21,077 nucleotides of DNA from LMDS01 sp039930465 (GCA_039930465.1 JBDTTU010000075.1:1-21077); one strand, 5' to 3'. Counted from the stretch's first letter, positions 7,246 to 14,720 are shown. A program made the numbers and translations. The notes: generated from the sequence alone by a model not told the origin.

Positions 7246-7554
7246 ATGATTCATGTTCTGGCCATCATCACCGCCAAGCCCGGCATGCGCGGGAAAATTC
7301 TCGAAGCCTACCGGGCCAACGTGGCCGCCGTGCGCGCCGAGGCCGGCTGCCTGGCTTATGAAGCGGTCGTCGACGCGGCCGATGCCACGGCCGGCTTTGC
7401 ACAATTCGGGCCCGACGCTTTTGTCGTGGTCGAACAGTGGGCCTCGATGGACGCACTGCGCGCCCACGCCGTGGCGCCGCACATGAAGGCCTACGCCAGC
7501 CAGGTGAAAGACCTGACGGCGGGCCGCGCCATTCACGTGCTGCAGCCCGCCTGA
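7246..7554 (+). CDS. Antibiotic biosynthesis monooxygenase (ABM/YgiN-like) domain protein
   Basis: A 102-residue single-domain protein of the dimeric alpha-beta barrel superfamily. It starts with the beta-strand HVLAIITAKPGM, followed by a helix (ILEAYRANVAAVRAE), the conserved GCLAYE turn, a strand FVVVEQWAS, and a helix beginning DALRAH and ending near HMKAYASQVKDL. This is the full ABM layout. Members act as cofactor-free quinol or polyketide monooxygenases (YgiN in E. coli) or simply as small-ligand binding proteins. A good ribosome site and a 96-nt gap after the TSUP gene suggest it may have its own transcript. It runs convergently into the aldehyde dehydrogenase gene. Substrate unknown. 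Confidence 0.9.
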   Translation: MIHVLAIITAKPGMRGKILEAYRANVAAVRAEAGCLAYEAVVDAADATAGFAQFGPDAFVVVEQWASMDALRAHAVAPHMKAYASQVKDLTAGRAIHVLQPA

Positions 7555-7582
7555 TCGACGCGGGCTCGGGCTGTCCGGGCCG

Positions 7583-9022
7583 TCAGACGTTCATCACCGC
7601 CACCGAGCGCACGTTGAGGTAAGCCTCGATCGCCTCGGGCCCGCCTTCGGAGCCGTAGCCCGAATCCTTCACGCCGCCGAATGGCATTTCGGCGGAAGGG
7701 ATCGCGGGCATGTTGATCCACAGCATGCCCACTTCCACGCGGCGCGAGAGCAGGTCGGCATTCTTCAGCGAGCGTGTGAAGGCGTAACCAGCCAGGCCGT
7801 ACGGCAGGCGGTTGGCTTCGGCGATGGCTTCTTCGAGCGTGTTGAAGCTGCTGATCGCCGCCATCGGGCCGAAGGGTTCGTCGTTGAAGACCTTGGCGTC
7901 TTTCGGCACATCGGCCAGGACCGTGGGTTGCCAGAAGTTGCCGGCGTCTCCGATGCGCTCGCCCCCGGTCAGCAAGGTGGCGCCGCGCTGCACCGCGTCT
8001 TTCGTGAACTCGGCCATCGCGGTCAGCCGGCGCGGGTTCGCCAGCGGGCCCATCTGCGTGCCTTCAGTGAGGCCGTCGCCAACTTTCAGGCCCTTGGCCT
8101 GCTGCGCCAGTGCGGTGGCGAATTCCTTGCGGATGCTCTCGTGCACCAGAAAACGGGTGGGCGAGATGCACACCTGGCCAGCGTTGCGGAACTTGGCGCC
8201 ACCCGCCGCCTTCACGGCGAGCGTCACATCGGCGTCTTCGGCCACGATCACCGGCGCGTGCCCGCCAAGTTCCATCGTCACGCGCTTCATGTGCTGGCCG
8301 GCCAGCGCGGCCAGCTGCTTGCCCACCGGCGTGGAACCGGTGAAGGTGATCTTGCGGATCACCGGGTGCGGAATCAGGTAGCCGGAAATCTCGGCCGGGT
8401 CGCCGTAGACCAAGCCCAGCACGCCGGGCGGAATGCCGGCGTCGGCAAAGGCGCGGATCAGCTCGGCCGGTGCCGCCGGCGTTTCTTCGGCCGCCTTCAC
8501 CAGCATGGAACAACCAGCAGCCAGCGCGGCACCGACCTTGCGCACCACCTGGTTGATCGGGAAGTTCCAGGGCGTGAACGCCGCCACCGGCCCGAGCGGG
8601 TCTTTGAGCACCATCTGGCGCAGCGCCAGGCTGCCACGTGAGGGCACGATGCGGCCGTAGACGCGCATGCCTTCTTCGGCGAACCAGTCGATGATGTCGG
8701 CCGCGGCCATCGCTTCGCCCTTGGCCTCGGCGAGCGGCTTGCCTTGCTCTTGGGTGAGCACGCGCGCGATGTCGCCAGCGCGCTGGCGCATCAGGTCGGC
8801 GGCGCGGCGCATGATCTTGCTGCGCTCGGCAGGCGGCATGTCGCGCCAGGCTTCGAAGCCTTTTTGTGCTGCTTCGAGGGCTTTGTCGAGGTCGGCCTTG
8901 CCGGCCTGTGCCACCTGGCCGATGCGGCTGCCGGTGGCCGGGTTGAAGACGGGCAGGGTGCGGCCATCGGCCGCGTTTTGCCACTGGCCGTTGATGAAGA
9001 GCTGGGTGTCGGGGTAGGTCAT
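7583..9022 (-). CDS. NAD(P)-dependent succinate-semialdehyde dehydrogenase-like aldehyde dehydrogenase
   Basis: A 479-residue cytoplasmic aldehyde dehydrogenase, close to the 482 residues of E. coli GabD. The general base Glu251 (MELGGHAP) and the nucleophile Cys285 (NAGQVC) are both present, as are the oxyanion region TPWNFPI and the GSTPVG nucleotide loop. The start at 9022 (MTYPDTQLF) is chosen over an upstream in-frame ATG at 9070 because the added 16 residues are unlike the family; the ribosome site is weak. The sequence type is that annotated as succinate-semialdehyde dehydrogenase in Burkholderiales. Related enzymes oxidise alpha-ketoglutarate semialdehyde or glutarate semialdehyde, so the exact substrate is open. 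No gabT, gabP or regulator is adjacent. Confidence 0.92.
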   Translation of the reverse strand: MTYPDTQLFINGQWQNAADGRTLPVFNPATGSRIGQVAQAGKADLDKALEAAQKGFEAWRDMPPAERSKIMRRAADLMRQRAGDIARVLTQEQGKPLAEAKGEAMAAADIIDWFAEEGMRVYGRIVPSRGSLALRQMVLKDPLGPVAAFTPWNFPINQVVRKVGAALAAGCSMLVKAAEETPAAPAELIRAFADAGIPPGVLGLVYGDPAEISGYLIPHPVIRKITFTGSTPVGKQLAALAGQHMKRVTMELGGHAPVIVAEDADVTLAVKAAGGAKFRNAGQVCISPTRFLVHESIRKEFATALAQQAKGLKVGDGLTEGTQMGPLANPRRLTAMAEFTKDAVQRGATLLTGGERIGDAGNFWQPTVLADVPKDAKVFNDEPFGPMAAISSFNTLEEAIAEANRLPYGLAGYAFTRSLKNADLLSRRVEVGMLWINMPAIPSAEMPFGGVKDSGYGSEGGPEAIEAYLNVRSVAVMNV

Positions 9023-9143
9023 CGAGAGTCTCGTTGGGGTGATGGTGAAAGAGGGGCAGTCGGCCGGCATTTTGCGCCGAGCCGAGAGCGGAAGGCACCA
9101 GGGCTTGTCGCCACAGGCACCATTGTCGGCGCTGCCGTTGAGA
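9023..9143. other. Non-coding stretch upstream of the aldehyde dehydrogenase
   Basis: About 120 nt between the dehydrogenase start and an ORF remnant. It should contain the dehydrogenase promoter reading leftward, but I could not pick out convincing -35/-10 boxes, an operator or a terminator. Confidence 0.4.
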
Positions 9144-9361
9144 TCACTTCGCTGTGCGGGTTTTCAGGAGCTCGTCGGCCTTGGCGCGATAGAACACGAT
9201 GCCGGCATCGAGTGTGCGGTCAGCGGCGCCGAAGTTGCCCTTGGCGCCGAGGTGCGCGTCGGGCACTTGTTCCAGGCCGCACGATATCCGCAACTGCCAG
9301 GACAACAGGCGAACGGGTCCGCTGTCTGGCGCACAGAGGCAAGCACCGCTGGTGGCTCGAG
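9144..9361 (-). pseudogene. Probable 3' remnant of a degraded gene
   Basis: Between the stop of the MbtH-like gene and the dehydrogenase, the minus strand reads a stretch ending at the TGA at 9144. Its last ~50 residues (CGLEQVPDAHLGAKGNFG, then DRTLDAGIVFYRAKADELL) look like genuine protein, with a normal G/C third-position pattern. There is no ATG, ribosome site or recognisable family upstream: further back the same frame becomes arginine/proline-rich shadow sequence under the MbtH-like gene. I read it as the tail of a gene whose 5' part has been lost. I do not recognise the parent family. The 5' boundary given is only the edge of the neighbouring gene. Confidence 0.35.
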
Positions 9362-9586
9362 TCAGTCGAGGGTCGGGTCGGGCCGGCCGTCGCTGCGCAG
9401 CAATGGCGCTGGAAGAGTTTCGACGAGCACTTCGCGCAAGTAGGCCGTTAGTGACTCGCGGCTCCCGGTGCGGCCCACCGCACGCCAGCCTGCCGGAATG
9501 CGGTGGCTGGTGGGCCACACTGCGAACTGCTCCTGCTCGTTGACGATCAGTTGATGGGTCGGGGCGGCGTCGCGTGTGCTGTTCAC
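9362..9586 (-). CDS. MbtH-like small protein (orphan, divergent)
   Basis: A 74-residue protein with the core of the MbtH fold: VNEQEQFAVWP (residues 15-25) and IPAGWRAVG (30-38) match the family pattern N-x-E-x-Q-(Y/F)-S-x-W-P ... P-x-G-W. MbtH proteins bind the adenylation domains of non-ribosomal peptide synthetases and help them fold or activate. Here the usual CL..I..nWtDmRPxS ending is replaced by SLTAYLREVLVETLPAPL, so the third conserved tryptophan is absent. No NRPS gene is present in the window. The start is a GTG at 9586 that overlaps the upstream gene's TGA (GTGA), indicating coupled translation. It may be a standalone paralogue with a new partner or a decaying copy. Confidence 0.7.
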   Translation of the reverse strand: MNSTRDAAPTHQLIVNEQEQFAVWPTSHRIPAGWRAVGRTGSRESLTAYLREVLVETLPAPLLRSDGRPDPTLD

Positions 9587-9780
9587 GCCCTGGCCTCGTG
9601 ATCGACGTAGGTCTCGGCCGCATCCTCCGGTTCGAGGTCACCGGCGTCGTCGAACGCCGAATCGCCGAGCATGACGGCCGAGGTTGTGTCGATCTCGTGT
9701 CTCAGCAGCATCACGCGGTACGCGAAGCGTCGCGTCCATTCGGGTCGGGAGCAAGTTCGCGAGGTCGTGTCTGGTTCCAT
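9583..9780 (-). CDS. Small acidic hypothetical protein coupled to the MbtH-like gene
   Basis: A 65-residue unrecognised protein. The ATG at 9780 is supported by GGAG about 6 nt upstream on the minus strand. The N-terminal half is basic (RRFAYRVMLLRHEID) and the C-terminal third strongly acidic (SAFDDAGDLEPEDAAETYVDHE). There is no signal peptide or membrane segment. Its stop overlaps the MbtH-like start, so the two form a two-gene operon. A longer in-frame extension to 9849 exists but passes into the inverted-repeat element and lacks a ribosome site. The real-gene call rests on the coupling, ribosome site and composition, not on a family match. Confidence 0.55.
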   Translation of the reverse strand: MEPDTTSRTCSRPEWTRRFAYRVMLLRHEIDTTSAVMLGDSAFDDAGDLEPEDAAETYVDHEARA

Positions 9781-9831
9781 TGAAGACTCCGGCTTGTGTC
9801 GTCGAAGTGTCATTCGCCGACCGAACCAACC

Positions 9832-9903
9832 CTGTAGGACGAATGCCAAACCATGATTCGGACTGCGCCCATTCCCACGGCGCCGGGCGGCGCATTCCTA
9901 CAG
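9832..9903. repeat. 72-bp element with inverted ends (REP/MITE-like candidate)
   Basis: The divergent gap 9781-9935 contains CTGTAGGA (9832-9839) and its reverse complement TCCTACAG (9896-9903). The match extends inward as CTGTAGGA-CGA-ATGC against GCAT-TCCTACAG, with a 3-nt insertion. The interior carries a G/C-rich partial self-complement (GGCGCCGGGCGGCGC) and a repeated ATTCCnAC. Extragenic palindromes beginning with TGTAGGA are common in several proteobacteria. No target-site duplication or transposase is visible, and I cannot count further copies here. Confidence 0.4.
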
Positions 9904-9935
9904 CCGCAGAGATCGGGCGCAGAAAGAATCTGCTC

Positions 9936-10184
9936 ATGGAACCGCACCAGTCCCACGAATGGATAGAGCAGTTTTGCGTTCAGCTTCTCAGGAGCCGGCC
10001 CGATCTGCCCGGGCGGTATGCCATGGCCCGGGCCATCGCGGCCTTCCCTCATGCCGCCGATCTGCACCCGAGCGAGGCCGCCAGGTTGTTCGCTGCGGCA
10101 CTGCCTGCAAACCACGCAACGAAGATTGCGCGCCGAACTCTACCGAGGGGAGAACACACCGAAACTTCGCCGCAACGAGACTGA
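9936..10184 (+). CDS. Small hypothetical protein
   Basis: An 82-residue protein, probably starting at the ATG at 9936 (MEPHQSHEWIEQF). The open frame extends back to 9684, but that part lies antisense to the small acidic gene and through the inverted-repeat element and looks non-coding. The protein is helix-rich (EWIEQFCVQLLRS, GRYAMARAIAAF, HPSEAARLFAAAL) with no signal peptide or membrane span. It resembles uncharacterised short proteins often seen in Burkholderiales, but I know no function for it. It ends 19 nt before the convergent DUF3014 gene. The ribosome site is weak, so start and existence are moderately sure. Confidence 0.55.
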   Translation: MEPHQSHEWIEQFCVQLLRSRPDLPGRYAMARAIAAFPHAADLHPSEAARLFAAALPANHATKIARRTLPRGEHTETSPQRD

Positions 10185-10203
10185 GTCTCGGAATGCCGCG
10201 GCC

Positions 10204-11037
10204 TCAGCGGGTCTTGGAACGCCGAAGCAGTTGCTGGCGTACCTCGATCAACTTCGCTTTCAGGCGGCGCTCGTTGACCGGGCCCGTGCGCATCAACATC
10301 TTCTGGCCCGCCGACAGCGACTCGAAAGCCGGATTGGCAAACTCATACCGTACCCACGGGCGCTGCGACGGGATCGGGCCTTTGATCTCGGTCAACATGA
10401 CCGGAACGGCTTCGGGCGAATCGGGCGTGGACAGCAACAGATCGATGACCTCGATGAACCGGTCGTTGAAATGCCGCTTCGCATAGCCCAGGTTCTCATA
10501 GGCCTGCTGGAGCATCGGATACAAGCGGACGTAGAGATCGACGGCCAGACCGACGTTGACGGTCTCGACCAGCAGCACGAAGGGCGTGTAGCGCATGCTG
10601 TTGTCGGCAGCGATCACTGTCGTGCCCTTGCGCTCTTCGACCGTGAAGCGCTCTGGTGTGGGGTTGATGGGCCACAACATCGGCGCCGCGTGCTCGCGCC
10701 CGAGGTTGTCGATGGTCGCGACGAATCGCCGGGCGAAGTCGTCCGTTTGCACGAACGACATGACCGCCTTGCGGCCCATCAACTCGACCAGCGCTGGCGC
10801 AATGTCTGCCGCGCCGAGCGCAACGACGCTGGGCGGCACTTCGATCGGATGCTGAGTGGCAGGCTCTGCGGTGACGGCCGAGGCCGATGGGGCCGGCTCC
10901 GGCGCTGTGACCGCGGATGCCGGTGCCGCTGGAACAGGTTGGGGCAAGGGTGGGGCGGGCTTGCTGATCCAGAGGTAGACCCCGCCGAGCATAACGAGAA
11001 CAAACAGACCGGTGGCAACCCAGAGTTCTTTTTTCAT
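10204..11037 (-). CDS. DUF3014 domain protein, membrane-anchored
   Basis: A 277-residue protein with one N-terminal membrane anchor (LWVATGLFVLVMLGGVYLW, residues ~5-23). A ~50-residue Pro/Ala-rich linker and then a periplasmic DUF3014 domain follow. Domain landmarks are RRFVATIDNLGREHAAP, NSMRYTPFVLL, YVRLYPMLQQAYENLGY, the FNDRFIEVIDLLL block and LSAGQKMLMRTG, which together match the family over its whole length. The anchor-linker-domain layout is that of a cell-envelope protein, but the family role is unknown. An upstream in-frame ATG at 11052 is possible; neither has a clear Shine-Dalgarno. It lies downstream of the ClC gene in the same direction, 70 nt away. Confidence 0.88.
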   Translation of the reverse strand: MKKELWVATGLFVLVMLGGVYLWISKPAPPLPQPVPAAPASAVTAPEPAPSASAVTAEPATQHPIEVPPSVVALGAADIAPALVELMGRKAVMSFVQTDDFARRFVATIDNLGREHAAPMLWPINPTPERFTVEERKGTTVIAADNSMRYTPFVLLVETVNVGLAVDLYVRLYPMLQQAYENLGYAKRHFNDRFIEVIDLLLSTPDSPEAVPVMLTEIKGPIPSQRPWVRYEFANPAFESLSAGQKMLMRTGPVNERRLKAKLIEVRQQLLRRSKTR

Positions 11038-11107
11038 GTTGGCACTGTACATTCGTGCAAATACAGATGGTGGACACCTCGTTCATGACCCGGGTATCGC
11101 TTGCACG

Positions 11108-12490
11108 TCATCGGGGTGCCTCGGGCGGCGTGGAGTCTTCGCCCGCCACCGCCAGATCAGATTGCTCGAGTTGCGGCTGCATCGGCAGGCGCTGCAACTG
11201 CATGAGCGAGAGTGCACCGTACAGCGGCGGGCTGAGTGTGCGAGAGATCGCACTGGCAATCAGCGCGCATGCCATCAGGCTCAAGACCAGGCCGTGGCCG
11301 TCGACCATTTCCATCACGATGATGAATGAAGTCATGGGGGCCTGGGTCGCGGCGGCGAGAAAGCCCACCATGCCCAACGCGATCAGCGTCGACGCTTGAG
11401 GATATTGCATCAACAGGGCGATGTCGTTTCCCAGCGCGGCACCGATGGCCAGCGACGGTGCAAAAATGCCCGCCGGCACGCCAGACCACGCCGTGAACCA
11501 CGTCGCGACGAACTTGAGCAGAACGTAGACACCGGGCTCGGTGTGGCCGCCCTCGAGCATGACCCGCGTGTACGAGTACCCGCTGCCGAACGTGGCACCC
11601 TGCGACACGACGCCAATGACTGCCACCGCCAGGCCACAGCCACCGGCAAACAGCACCGGCCGTTCCCGGCGCCACCGGGTGAAGCGGTCGCGTGACTGCC
11701 CTCCGAGGCAGACCACGAGCAAGCGCGCGAACAGACCGCCGGCCGCTCCTGCAGCGATCGCCACAAGCAGGCCAGGCAAGAGAAGCGACAGGCTGATGTC
11801 GGTCACCCGGATGATGCCGAAGTAGGTGCCGTTGCCGTTGATCGAGACCGCCATGACGCCGGCAAAGACGATGCCGCCAACCAGCAACCCGCTGCTGCGC
11901 TGTTCGGGGCTGCGCGAAAGCTCTTCGATCGCGAACATCACACCGGCGAGTGGCGTGTTGAACGCGGCGGCGATGCCTGCTGCCCCGCCCGCGACCAGCA
12001 GACCGTGGTCGCTCACGGCCGAGCGCGCGGGCAGCCACCGGCGCGCACCGAGCATCACCCCGGCCGCGACCTGAACCGACGGGCCCTCGCGGCCCAGCGA
12101 CAAACCTGCGAGCAAGCCCCAGGTCGTCAGCGCGATCTTCGCGAGCGTGATCTTGATCGACACGAACAAGCCTTGTTCCGCGGGGCCGACCGACGGATCC
12201 AGCGCGGCCATCACCTGAGGGATGCCAGAGCCGGCGGCGCCAGGGGCAAAGCGCCGGGTGATCCAGATGATTGCGGCTGCGCAGACCGGTGTCCACGCCA
12301 GTGGCGCCCACCACCACATCTTCTCGACATCGAAGAACAGGCGAATGGCATGTTCTGTCAGCCAGGTGAAGGCGACCACGGTGAGGCCAGCCAGGCCTGC
12401 CATTGCGATGACGATGGCGCGCGCCCACCAGACCCGCCAGTCGGCGAACTCTCGTTTCACGGCCGAGGCGATATGAGGGTCGTGCTTCAT
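11108..12490 (-). CDS. ClC-family chloride channel/antiporter
   Basis: A 460-residue membrane protein with the three anion-pore motifs: GSGIP (87-91), GREGP (133-137) and GIFAPSLAIG in the second half. The gating glutamate Glu135 and a glutamate 55 residues further on (Glu190, in FNTPLAGVMFAIEE) correspond to E148 and E203 of E. coli ClC-ec1. The SPPLYGAL segment near the end supplies the pore tyrosine. Retention of both glutamates suggests a proton-coupled Cl- exchanger rather than a passive channel or a fluoride exporter. There is no C-terminal CBS pair; the protein ends in a short hydrophilic tail. The ATG at 12490 has no obvious ribosome site. A readable promoter lies ~70 nt upstream. Confidence 0.94.
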   Translation of the reverse strand: MKHDPHIASAVKREFADWRVWWARAIVIAMAGLAGLTVVAFTWLTEHAIRLFFDVEKMWWWAPLAWTPVCAAAIIWITRRFAPGAAGSGIPQVMAALDPSVGPAEQGLFVSIKITLAKIALTTWGLLAGLSLGREGPSVQVAAGVMLGARRWLPARSAVSDHGLLVAGGAAGIAAAFNTPLAGVMFAIEELSRSPEQRSSGLLVGGIVFAGVMAVSINGNGTYFGIIRVTDISLSLLLPGLLVAIAAGAAGGLFARLLVVCLGGQSRDRFTRWRRERPVLFAGGCGLAVAVIGVVSQGATFGSGYSYTRVMLEGGHTEPGVYVLLKFVATWFTAWSGVPAGIFAPSLAIGAALGNDIALLMQYPQASTLIALGMVGFLAAATQAPMTSFIIVMEMVDGHGLVLSLMACALIASAISRTLSPPLYGALSLMQLQRLPMQPQLEQSDLAVAGEDSTPPEAPR

Positions 12491-12560
12491 GTGATGTCAG
12501 TGCGGCGCACCGAGCCGAGCAGCTGCCGCAGGCCGGGCGGCCGCGTTCGGAATGAGTGAC

Positions 12561-12589
12561 ATTGTATTTGTACAAATGTCTTCTGGCAA
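12561..12589 (-). promoter_or_regulatory. Sigma-70 promoter of the ClC gene with spacer palindrome
   Basis: Reading leftward, TTGCCA (12584-12589) and TACAAT (12561-12566) are separated by exactly 17 bp, each one base from consensus. The perfect 12-bp palindrome ATTTGTACAAAT (12566-12577) lies in the spacer and touches the -10 box, where a bound repressor would block RNA polymerase. The GT-AC core is compatible with GntR-type or similar dimeric regulators, but the factor cannot be named. The predicted leader is about 65-70 nt. Confidence 0.6.
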
Positions 12590-12670
12590 CCGACGCTGCT
12601 CACGCGCACTCCCGGGTCGATCATCAACCCCATGGGGTCGACGACGAGAGCGAAGCCGTCGGGTCGCGAC

Positions 12671-13864
12671 TCAGAGCACGCTGCGCACGTTGCGGACGAC
12701 TTCGGCAATGAAGGCCGTGTCGTTGATGTGCGCCGGGACGCGCACGATGCGCCGCGCCTCGGTTGGGTCGGTATGCCGGACGATGGTGTCGAACAGTTCG
12801 GCGTCGGCTTCGGGCCACCAGAACTCGTGACCCGGGGCATCGAGGGCCGAAACGCCGCCGTCGGGGATCAGGAAGCGCACCTGTCCGCGCATGCGATTCA
12901 GGCGCTGCGCGATCCACGCTCCGATGCGGCGGTTTTCTGCCGGTGTCGTGCGCATCAGCGTCACATTGATGTTATGGATGTGGAAGAGGCGCTCGTCGAA
13001 TTGCTTCGGCACTGTTTCGCGGCCCCAGAAGTTCACCATGTCGAGCGCGCCACAGGAGCCGATGTAGGGCAGCGGGTGGCGTATCGGCGCGCCGAGCCGA
13101 TCTTCGCCGGCGCTGAGAACGCCGCCGCACAGCAGATCGGCGATCTCGGTCGTGGTGAGGTCGACCAACGCTGCGAGGTGGCCATCGTCGGCGAGCTTTT
13201 CCAGGCTCTGGCCGCCCGCACCGGTGGCGTGAAAGACGAGGCACTCGTACTCGCCCTGCAGCGCTCGCGTCACGCCCTGCACACACGGCGTGGTGACTCC
13301 GAACATCGACAGTCCGAGCGCCGGCAGCGTGTCGGCTGCGGGTGCTTGCCACGCCCGCACCATGCCGGCCATCGCATGGGCCGCGTTGGCGAGCACCTGG
13401 CGCGAGATGCGGTTCAGGCCCGAGATGTCGACCACCGGGTAGAGCATCGCGATGTCGGAACTGCCGACGTAGGGCCGCACGTCACCCGAGGCGAGCGTGC
13501 ACACCAGCAGTTTCGGCAGGCCGACCGGCAATGCGCGCATCGCCGGCCCGACCAGCGCGGCCGCGCCCGAACCGCCGGCACCCATGATGCCGCCCAGATC
13601 GCTGCGCTGGCACACGAAGGCGAGCAGCGCCGCGGCCATCGCTGCCACCGCACTGCCGCGCTCGCCGGTGAACACGGCCCCGGCGCCGCCTTGGTGAAGT
13701 GCGGCAACCTGCGCCGCGCTCACGTCGGCACCCGGCATGTCGTGCGCCGTGGTGGACACATCGACGCACACGACCGGCACGCCCTGCGCACGCAGCCGGT
13801 CGCGAACGAACAGCAGTTCCTCGGCCTTGGTGTCGAAGGTGCCGACGACGAACGCGGACTTCAT
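12671..13864 (-). CDS. Tm-1-like ATP-binding protein (UPF0261)
   Basis: A 397-residue protein of the UPF0261 family, the bacterial counterpart of the N-terminal half of tomato Tm-1. Visible features are the N-terminal VGTFDTKAEEL, FTGERGSAVAAMAAAL, the glycine loop MGAGGSGAAAL, and SGDVRPYVGSSDIAML with DISGLNRISR; the two-lobed fold binds ATP in the plant protein. It begins 13 nt after the stop of the PEP-hydrolase-family gene and is the last gene of the leftward operon. In plants the two domains are fused in one chain that inhibits tobamovirus RNA replication; the ancestral bacterial role is unknown. Its place in a sugar operon suggests an ATP-dependent step on a carbohydrate-derived acid, which is inference only. 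Confidence 0.92.
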   Translation of the reverse strand: MKSAFVVGTFDTKAEELLFVRDRLRAQGVPVVCVDVSTTAHDMPGADVSAAQVAALHQGGAGAVFTGERGSAVAAMAAALLAFVCQRSDLGGIMGAGGSGAAALVGPAMRALPVGLPKLLVCTLASGDVRPYVGSSDIAMLYPVVDISGLNRISRQVLANAAHAMAGMVRAWQAPAADTLPALGLSMFGVTTPCVQGVTRALQGEYECLVFHATGAGGQSLEKLADDGHLAALVDLTTTEIADLLCGGVLSAGEDRLGAPIRHPLPYIGSCGALDMVNFWGRETVPKQFDERLFHIHNINVTLMRTTPAENRRIGAWIAQRLNRMRGQVRFLIPDGGVSALDAPGHEFWWPEADAELFDTIVRHTDPTEARRIVRVPAHINDTAFIAEVVRNVRSVL

Positions 13865-13877
13865 TGGGCGATGAGCC

Positions 13878-14708
13878 TCAGTAGCTCACTTGTTTGTAGC
13901 GCTCGACATGGGCCTTGATCGCCACTTCGGTGGGCAGCCGCTCCATGCTGCTCGCACCGTAGAAGCCATTGCAGTGCTGGCTGTGCTTCATGACGTAGGC
14001 TGCGTCTTCGGGCATGGAGATCGGCCCGCCGTGGGCGATCACGATCACGTCCTTTCGCACCTTGCGCGCGGCCTCGGCCCACTCGTCGATGAGCTGGACC
14101 GACTGCGCCAGGGTCTTGGCCGAAGTGGCGCCGATCGTGCCGCCGGTCGTCACGCCCATGTGCGGCACGATGAAATCAGCGCCTGCCTCGGTCATGGCGA
14201 TCGCCTCTTCGGCGCTGAACACATAGGGCGTCGTCAGCAGGTCCAGTTCGTGCGCCTGGCGGATCATGTCGACTTCGCTCGAGAAGCAGATCCCCGTCTC
14301 CTCCAGGCCCTGTCGGAACGTGCCGTCGATGATGCCCACGGTGGGAAAATTCTGCACACCCGAGAAGCCGAGGTCTTTGAGCTTGCGCAGGAACACCGGC
14401 ATGATCACGAACGGATCGGTGCCGTTCACGCCGGCCAGCACCGGCGTTTTGGTCACGATGGGAAGCACCTCGCCGGCCATCTCGACGACGATGTCGTTGG
14501 CGTTGCCGTAGGCCAGCATGCCGGCCAACGAGGCCCGCCCGGCCATGCGGTAGCGGCCCGAGTTGTAGATCACGATCAGGTCGATGCCGGCTGCCTCTTC
14601 GCACTTGGCCGAGATGCCGGTGCCCGCACCACCGCCGATGATGGGTTCGCGCCGTGCCACCATCGAACGAAACTTCTGCATCAGCGCCTGGCGCTCGAAA
14701 CGTGGCAT
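13878..14708 (-). CDS. Phosphoenolpyruvate hydrolase family TIM-barrel protein
   Basis: A 276-residue single-domain TIM barrel of the family annotated as PEP hydrolase-like (TIM-barrel signal-transduction family), the counterpart of the C-terminal half of tomato Tm-1. Recognisable segments are IIGGGAGTGISAKCEEAAG, the IYNSGRYRMAGR loop, YGNANDIVVEMAG, GVNGTDPF, GVQNFPTVG, a catalytic-looking PHMGVTTGGTIGA, and AHGGPISMPED. GGAG about 5 nt before the ATG supports the start. It lies 12 nt after the dehydrogenase gene and 13 nt before the Tm-1-like gene. The actual reaction is not established for such proteins; a C-C lyase or hydrolase acting on an enol or keto acid would suit the fold and context. 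Confidence 0.92.
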   Translation of the reverse strand: MPRFERQALMQKFRSMVARREPIIGGGAGTGISAKCEEAAGIDLIVIYNSGRYRMAGRASLAGMLAYGNANDIVVEMAGEVLPIVTKTPVLAGVNGTDPFVIMPVFLRKLKDLGFSGVQNFPTVGIIDGTFRQGLEETGICFSSEVDMIRQAHELDLLTTPYVFSAEEAIAMTEAGADFIVPHMGVTTGGTIGATSAKTLAQSVQLIDEWAEAARKVRKDVIVIAHGGPISMPEDAAYVMKHSQHCNGFYGASSMERLPTEVAIKAHVERYKQVSY

Positions 14709-14720
14709 GTGTGCTCCGGT

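Noticed and set aside
7555..7582. Possible bidirectional terminator between the ABM and aldehyde dehydrogenase genes
   Set aside because: The 28-nt gap is G/C-rich but I could not find a clean stem with adjoining T-run.
9684..9935. Upstream extension of the small hypothetical gene at 9936
   Set aside because: It runs antisense to the small acidic gene and through the inverted-repeat element; composition is not coding-like.
12627..12638. Perfect 12-bp palindrome ACCCCATGGGGT
   Set aside because: It lies between the Tm-1-like stop and the ClC promoter, has no loop for a terminator and no second copy; a chance G/C palindrome cannot be excluded.
12590..12670. Minus-strand reading FALVVDPMGLMIDPG, looking protein-like, downstream of the Tm-1-like gene
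   Set aside because: Only about 25 residues, no start and no recognisable family; partly due to the local palindrome. Too little to call a remnant.
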